DNA from: Pelagicoccus sp. SDUM812005
Lineage (GTDB): Bacteria; Verrucomicrobiota; Verrucomicrobiia; Opitutales; Opitutaceae
Assembly (NCBI RefSeq): GCF_031127875.1
Contig: NZ_JARXIA010000001.1
Coordinates: 62,001 to 126,000, forward strand
DNA length: 64,000 nucleotides
Reading direction: 5' to 3'
Shown: positions 61,476-64,000 of the stretch, piece after piece
Numbering within the stretch: the first letter of the stretch is position 1
Layout: every line of letters begins with the position of its first letter
Position numbers and translations under genes: made by a program
Notes under the pieces: model-generated
Seen by the model: the letters and a program-made list of their open reading frames with translations, nothing else
What the model was told of the DNA's origin: nothing
Database searches by the model: none

Positions 61476-62123
61476 CTAGATCGCGGGCTCGAGGTCGATG
61501 AGGCCGTTCTGCATGGCGTAGCGGGTGATGCTGGCGACGTTGTGGAGGTCGAGCTTGCGCATCATGTTGGTGCGGTGGTTGTCGACGGTCTTGATGCTGA
61601 GGCCGAGCTTGAGGGCGATTTCCTTGGTGCTGTGCCCTTCGGCGATCATTTGCAGAACCTCGCGCTCGCGCTCGGTGAGGCTGTCCTTGGAGCGCTGGAC
61701 GTTGCCTGGATTGGCGACCACGGTGCGGATGAGCTCCGCTACGTTGGGGCCGAAGAAGGTGCCGCCTTCGGCGACGATGCCTAGTCCGTTGATGAATTCT
61801 CGCAGGTTCGCGGTCTTTTCCACGAATCCGTGGGCTCCGGCTTCCAGCATGTCCTTGACGATGGACGGATTTTGGTAGGCGGAGAATACGAGGAAGCGGG
61901 TGTCCGGCAGCTGGCGATTGAGGCGGCGTACGATTTCGAGGCCGTTGAGGCCGGGAAGCCGAGCGTCGACGATGACGATGTCGGGCTTGAGCTCGAGGAT
62001 TTCCTTGAGGGCGTCCTGCCCGTTGCCGCAGTCGCCGATGATCTCGTAGCTGTGGCGTTCGAGAACGTCGGCGAGCATTTGCCTTACGGCTGTGAGGTCG
62101 TCAACTATGTAGAGTCGTTTCAT
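61476..62123 (-). CDS. NarL/FixJ-family response regulator
   Basis: A 215-residue regulator. The receiver has YIVDDL at residues 5-10, phospho-acceptor D53 in DIVIVDARLPGLNG and Lys in HGFVEKTANLREFI. The LuxR-type helix-turn-helix follows: LTEREREVLQMIAEGHSTKE, IALKLGLSIKTVDNHRTNMM. It has no adjacent kinase gene. Its promoter lies in the palindrome-rich region 62124-62669. Its regulon is unknown. Confidence 0.93.
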   Translation of the reverse strand: MKRLYIVDDLTAVRQMLADVLERHSYEIIGDCGNGQDALKEILELKPDIVIVDARLPGLNGLEIVRRLNRQLPDTRFLVFSAYQNPSIVKDMLEAGAHGFVEKTANLREFINGLGIVAEGGTFFGPNVAELIRTVVANPGNVQRSKDSLTEREREVLQMIAEGHSTKEIALKLGLSIKTVDNHRTNMMRKLDLHNVASITRYAMQNGLIDLEPAI

Positions 62124-62669
62124 GATGGCGTAAATTCAGTGGTGGTTTGGGGAGCTCGTTCTCCCGAGGTGGTCTCTATGTACTCAATCTATAAGGATAA
62201 GTCCTTATATCAAGCTGGAGGCATTGTATTCACATTCGTTTGAAGTTTGAGGGTAAAAATTGGTCAACGCTTTGACCACGATTGTAAGTCGGAGGTGACT
62301 ATTTGTAATAAATTAGGGCTTACGCCCTATGCTTGGCCTCCCTGTTTTTAACCCTAATTAGAGACGTTTCGTGACCCTAGCTTCGCTCGGGTGGCCGTGG
62401 GGAGCGGGAGGGCGGCCGCGTTAGTATTAAGTTAGAGTGGAGAAAGCCCGGCCGGCGGCTCTCCTGTTATTGCTTCGAGCCACACGGGCGGCTTATGTTC
62501 CTCATTAGTTGATGCGTTGGATCTGGAGGGATTGATGCGCTGGGGATGTCCCCGTTCCGGTAGCTTTGGCTGCTTGCGAAGCTGTCTCCCCATGTCCGCT
62601 CGCTCCTTGCGGAAGCAAGGGCGGGAATCGCGCTCGACCGATCTTAGTTCGTTTGCCCCAAACTGCCTA
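62124..62669. promoter_or_regulatory. Long non-coding region with three perfect palindromes
   Basis: This 546-base gap separates the divergent NarL-type regulator and cytochrome genes. Seen: TATAAGGA/TCCTTATA (62190-62209), TGGTCAA/TTGACCA (62261-62278) and TAGGGC/GCCCTA (62314-62329), each with a 4-base centre. AATTAGGG (62311-62318) can also pair with CCCTAATT (62352-62359). No reading frame or RNA gene is recognised. The region is a good candidate for operator sites. Confidence 0.6.
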
Positions 62670-64000
62670 TGCCCCCTTTTACCAAGCGCGTTTCTGGCGC
62701 CTTTGCGCTCGTTTATTTAGGTTCCGTCGCCTCCCTTGCAGGCGCGGCGGACGGTTTCTTCGAGGAGTTTTCCGAGGAGATTCAACCGGTGCTCGATATC
62801 TATTGCTACGATTGCCATGGATACGGCAGCGAGAAGGGCGGGGTCGTCTTGGACGAATTCGACAATGCCATGGAGTTGCGCGACCACGGCCTTTGGTTGC
62901 GGGCCTTGAAAAACTTGCGTAGCGGCCTGATGCCGCCCGCGGACGAATTGCAGCCGAGCGAAGCGGAACGCGAGGAAGTCTTGGCTTGGATCAAGGCCAA
63001 GGTCTTCCAGCTTAATCCGGCGAATCCGGATCCCGGTCGCCAGGTGCTGCGCCGCTTGAATCGGGTCGAGTACCGCAACACGATCCGCGACCTGCTCGGC
63101 TACGACTACGATACCTCCGCGGAGTTTCCCGCGGACGATACGGGGCATGGCTTCGATAACATGGGGGACGTGCTGACAATCTCCCCCATGCTGCTGGAGA
63201 AGTATTTGGACGCGGCCCAGCAGATAGTTGCAGCTACGGTGCCGACTCGTTCCAGGGTGGTAGCGGAGACGGTCGTGCCGGGACGGCATTTCGTGGCGAC
63301 TGGCGCCGCGGCGCCCAGTTCGGGGGCGTGGACGCGCGATCTCTCTTATTACAAGCCGGTAAGCGTAACGGCGGAGCGAAGGGTGGAAGTGGGAGGGACC
63401 TATGAGATCGTTTGGGACCTGATGGCGATCGAGACCTACGTGGATAACGTGTTCGACCAGAATCGCTGCACGCTCGTTCTCAAAGTTGACGGGGAAGTGG
63501 TGCTGGAGCGGGAATTCACGCGGGAAGGCTGGCAGGCGTACACCTTCGTGCAGGAGCGCCATTGGGAACCGGGCTTGCATCGCTTTACCGCAGAGGTGGT
63601 ACCTCTGACTCCAGATGTGGAGCAAGTGCGGGATCTGCGCTTCAGGCTGAACAAGGTGAGCTTGCGCGGGCCTTTCTCGGAATCGCATTTCGTCGAGCCG
63701 AAGGATTACCGAAAGTTCTTTCCGCGTCCCGTTCCGGAAGACGAAAAGGGGCGACGCGAGTACGCTCGGGAGTTGATCGAGAAGGCGGCCACGCGCGCTT
63801 TTCGCCGTCCGGTGGAGGACTATACATTGGAGCGTCTGGTGTCCTTGGCGATGTATTCAGCTTCCGGAGAAGACTCCACTTTCGAAGCGGGAATCGCCCA
63901 AGCTTACGCGGCTATCTTGGCTTCGCCGCGATTCCTCTTTCGCGAAGAGTCGGTATTGGGCGAGAGCCTGCAAGGGGATGCCGCCTTGGTGGACGAGTGG
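62670..64000 (+). CDS. Planctomycete-type cytochrome c domain protein (DUF1587/DUF1592/DUF1588 family), cut by the window end
   Basis: The first 443 codons of an exported, large protein; the gene continues past base 64000. A signal peptide (VSGAFALVYLGSVASLAGAA) is followed by a heme c motif CYDCH in DIYCYDCHGYGSEKGGVVLD, then DUF1587 (LNRVEYRNTIRDLLGYDYDT), the DUF1592-type region (AARELIEKAATRAFRRPVED-like text near residues 365-385) and AQAYAAILASPRFLFREE. Such proteins are abundant in Planctomycetes and Verrucomicrobia and usually accompany a DUF1552 partner. They probably act in extracytoplasmic redox steps of polysaccharide breakdown; this is inference. The ATG at 62670 starts a good signal peptide. 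Confidence 0.85.

Noticed and set aside
62400-62520. Possible cobalamin riboswitch in the GC-rich stretch
   Set aside because: Short GCC-rich pieces suggest it, but the conserved B12-box core was not found and no cobalamin gene follows.
62517-62720. Plus-strand frame just upstream of the cytochrome gene
   Set aside because: No family resemblance and out of frame with the cytochrome gene that starts at 62670 with a clear signal peptide.
62717-63688. Long minus-strand frame opposite the cytochrome gene
   Set aside because: It is the antisense shadow of the DUF1587/1592 coding sequence, which has CYDCH and family motifs.

Overview
The window reads as chromosomal DNA of a GC-rich, Gram-negative, heterotrophic bacterium of the Verrucomicrobiota, most likely class Opitutae (Pelagicoccus or Puniceicoccaceae type). 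This assignment is inferred from gene content: a secreted protein with a C-terminal VPDSG sorting signal, a DUF1587/DUF1592-type cytochrome protein, GH67 and GH106 glycosidases, a GPH-family sugar transporter, and TolB and Pal encoded at separate loci. No rRNA, tRNA, CRISPR array, prophage or insertion sequence was recognised.

Layout. 1-4.3 kb: the 5' end of malQ (cut by the window edge), mutY, a lipocalin gene, and rnhC and rnhB in tandem. 4.3-10.4 kb: a five-gene minus-strand efflux operon (TolC-like, membrane-fusion protein, ABC ATPase and two MacB/FtsX permeases). 10.6-15.1 kb: a VPDSG-CTERM protein, then a GH67 alpha-glucuronidase with its GPH transporter. 15.3-28.5 kb: glycogen phosphorylase with a Lys/Ala tail, a secreted beta-propeller, an M16 peptidase, a GH106 glycosidase, a second propeller protein, an FMN reductase and an S-adenosylmethionine hydrolase. 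28.5-35.4 kb: an exported RidA-like protein, an M29 aminopeptidase operon ending in an exported AGE-type epimerase, and ilvB behind a Val/Leu/Ile-rich leader peptide and hairpin (transcription attenuation), then a methyltransferase. 35.5-39.6 kb: a toxin-antitoxin pair, a SNF2 helicase and rsmG. 39.6-43.6 kb: an exported protein, histidine kinase and response regulator in one operon behind half-sites spaced 11 bp. 43.6-46.9 kb: hemF-hemE-hemG. 47-53.4 kb: a response regulator, hisG, rpsA, a lone nuoA, a PTS-EIIA/diadenylate-cyclase fusion gene and rpmG. 53.4-61.3 kb: mrp, tolB, sodA, tadA, infA, a Xer recombinase, a Lys/Ala-tailed starch-binding-like protein, pal and a CbiX-like chelatase. 61.4-64 kb: a NarL-type regulator, a long palindrome-rich gap and a planctomycete-type cytochrome gene cut by the window end.

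Most genes are housekeeping or polysaccharide-degradation genes. The strongest leads are: (1) the EIIA / middle domain / DAC fusion at 51721-53085, which could link a PTS phosphorelay to c-di-AMP synthesis and carries an altered RHR motif; (2) the branched-chain attenuator ahead of ilvB; (3) the same kind of Lys/Ala tail on glycogen phosphorylase and on a small starch-binding-like protein; (4) half-sites spaced 11 bp ahead of a two-component operon; (5) a 7-mer, TGGATAC/GTATCCA, that looks strongly over-represented across the window. All counts and alignments were made by eye.
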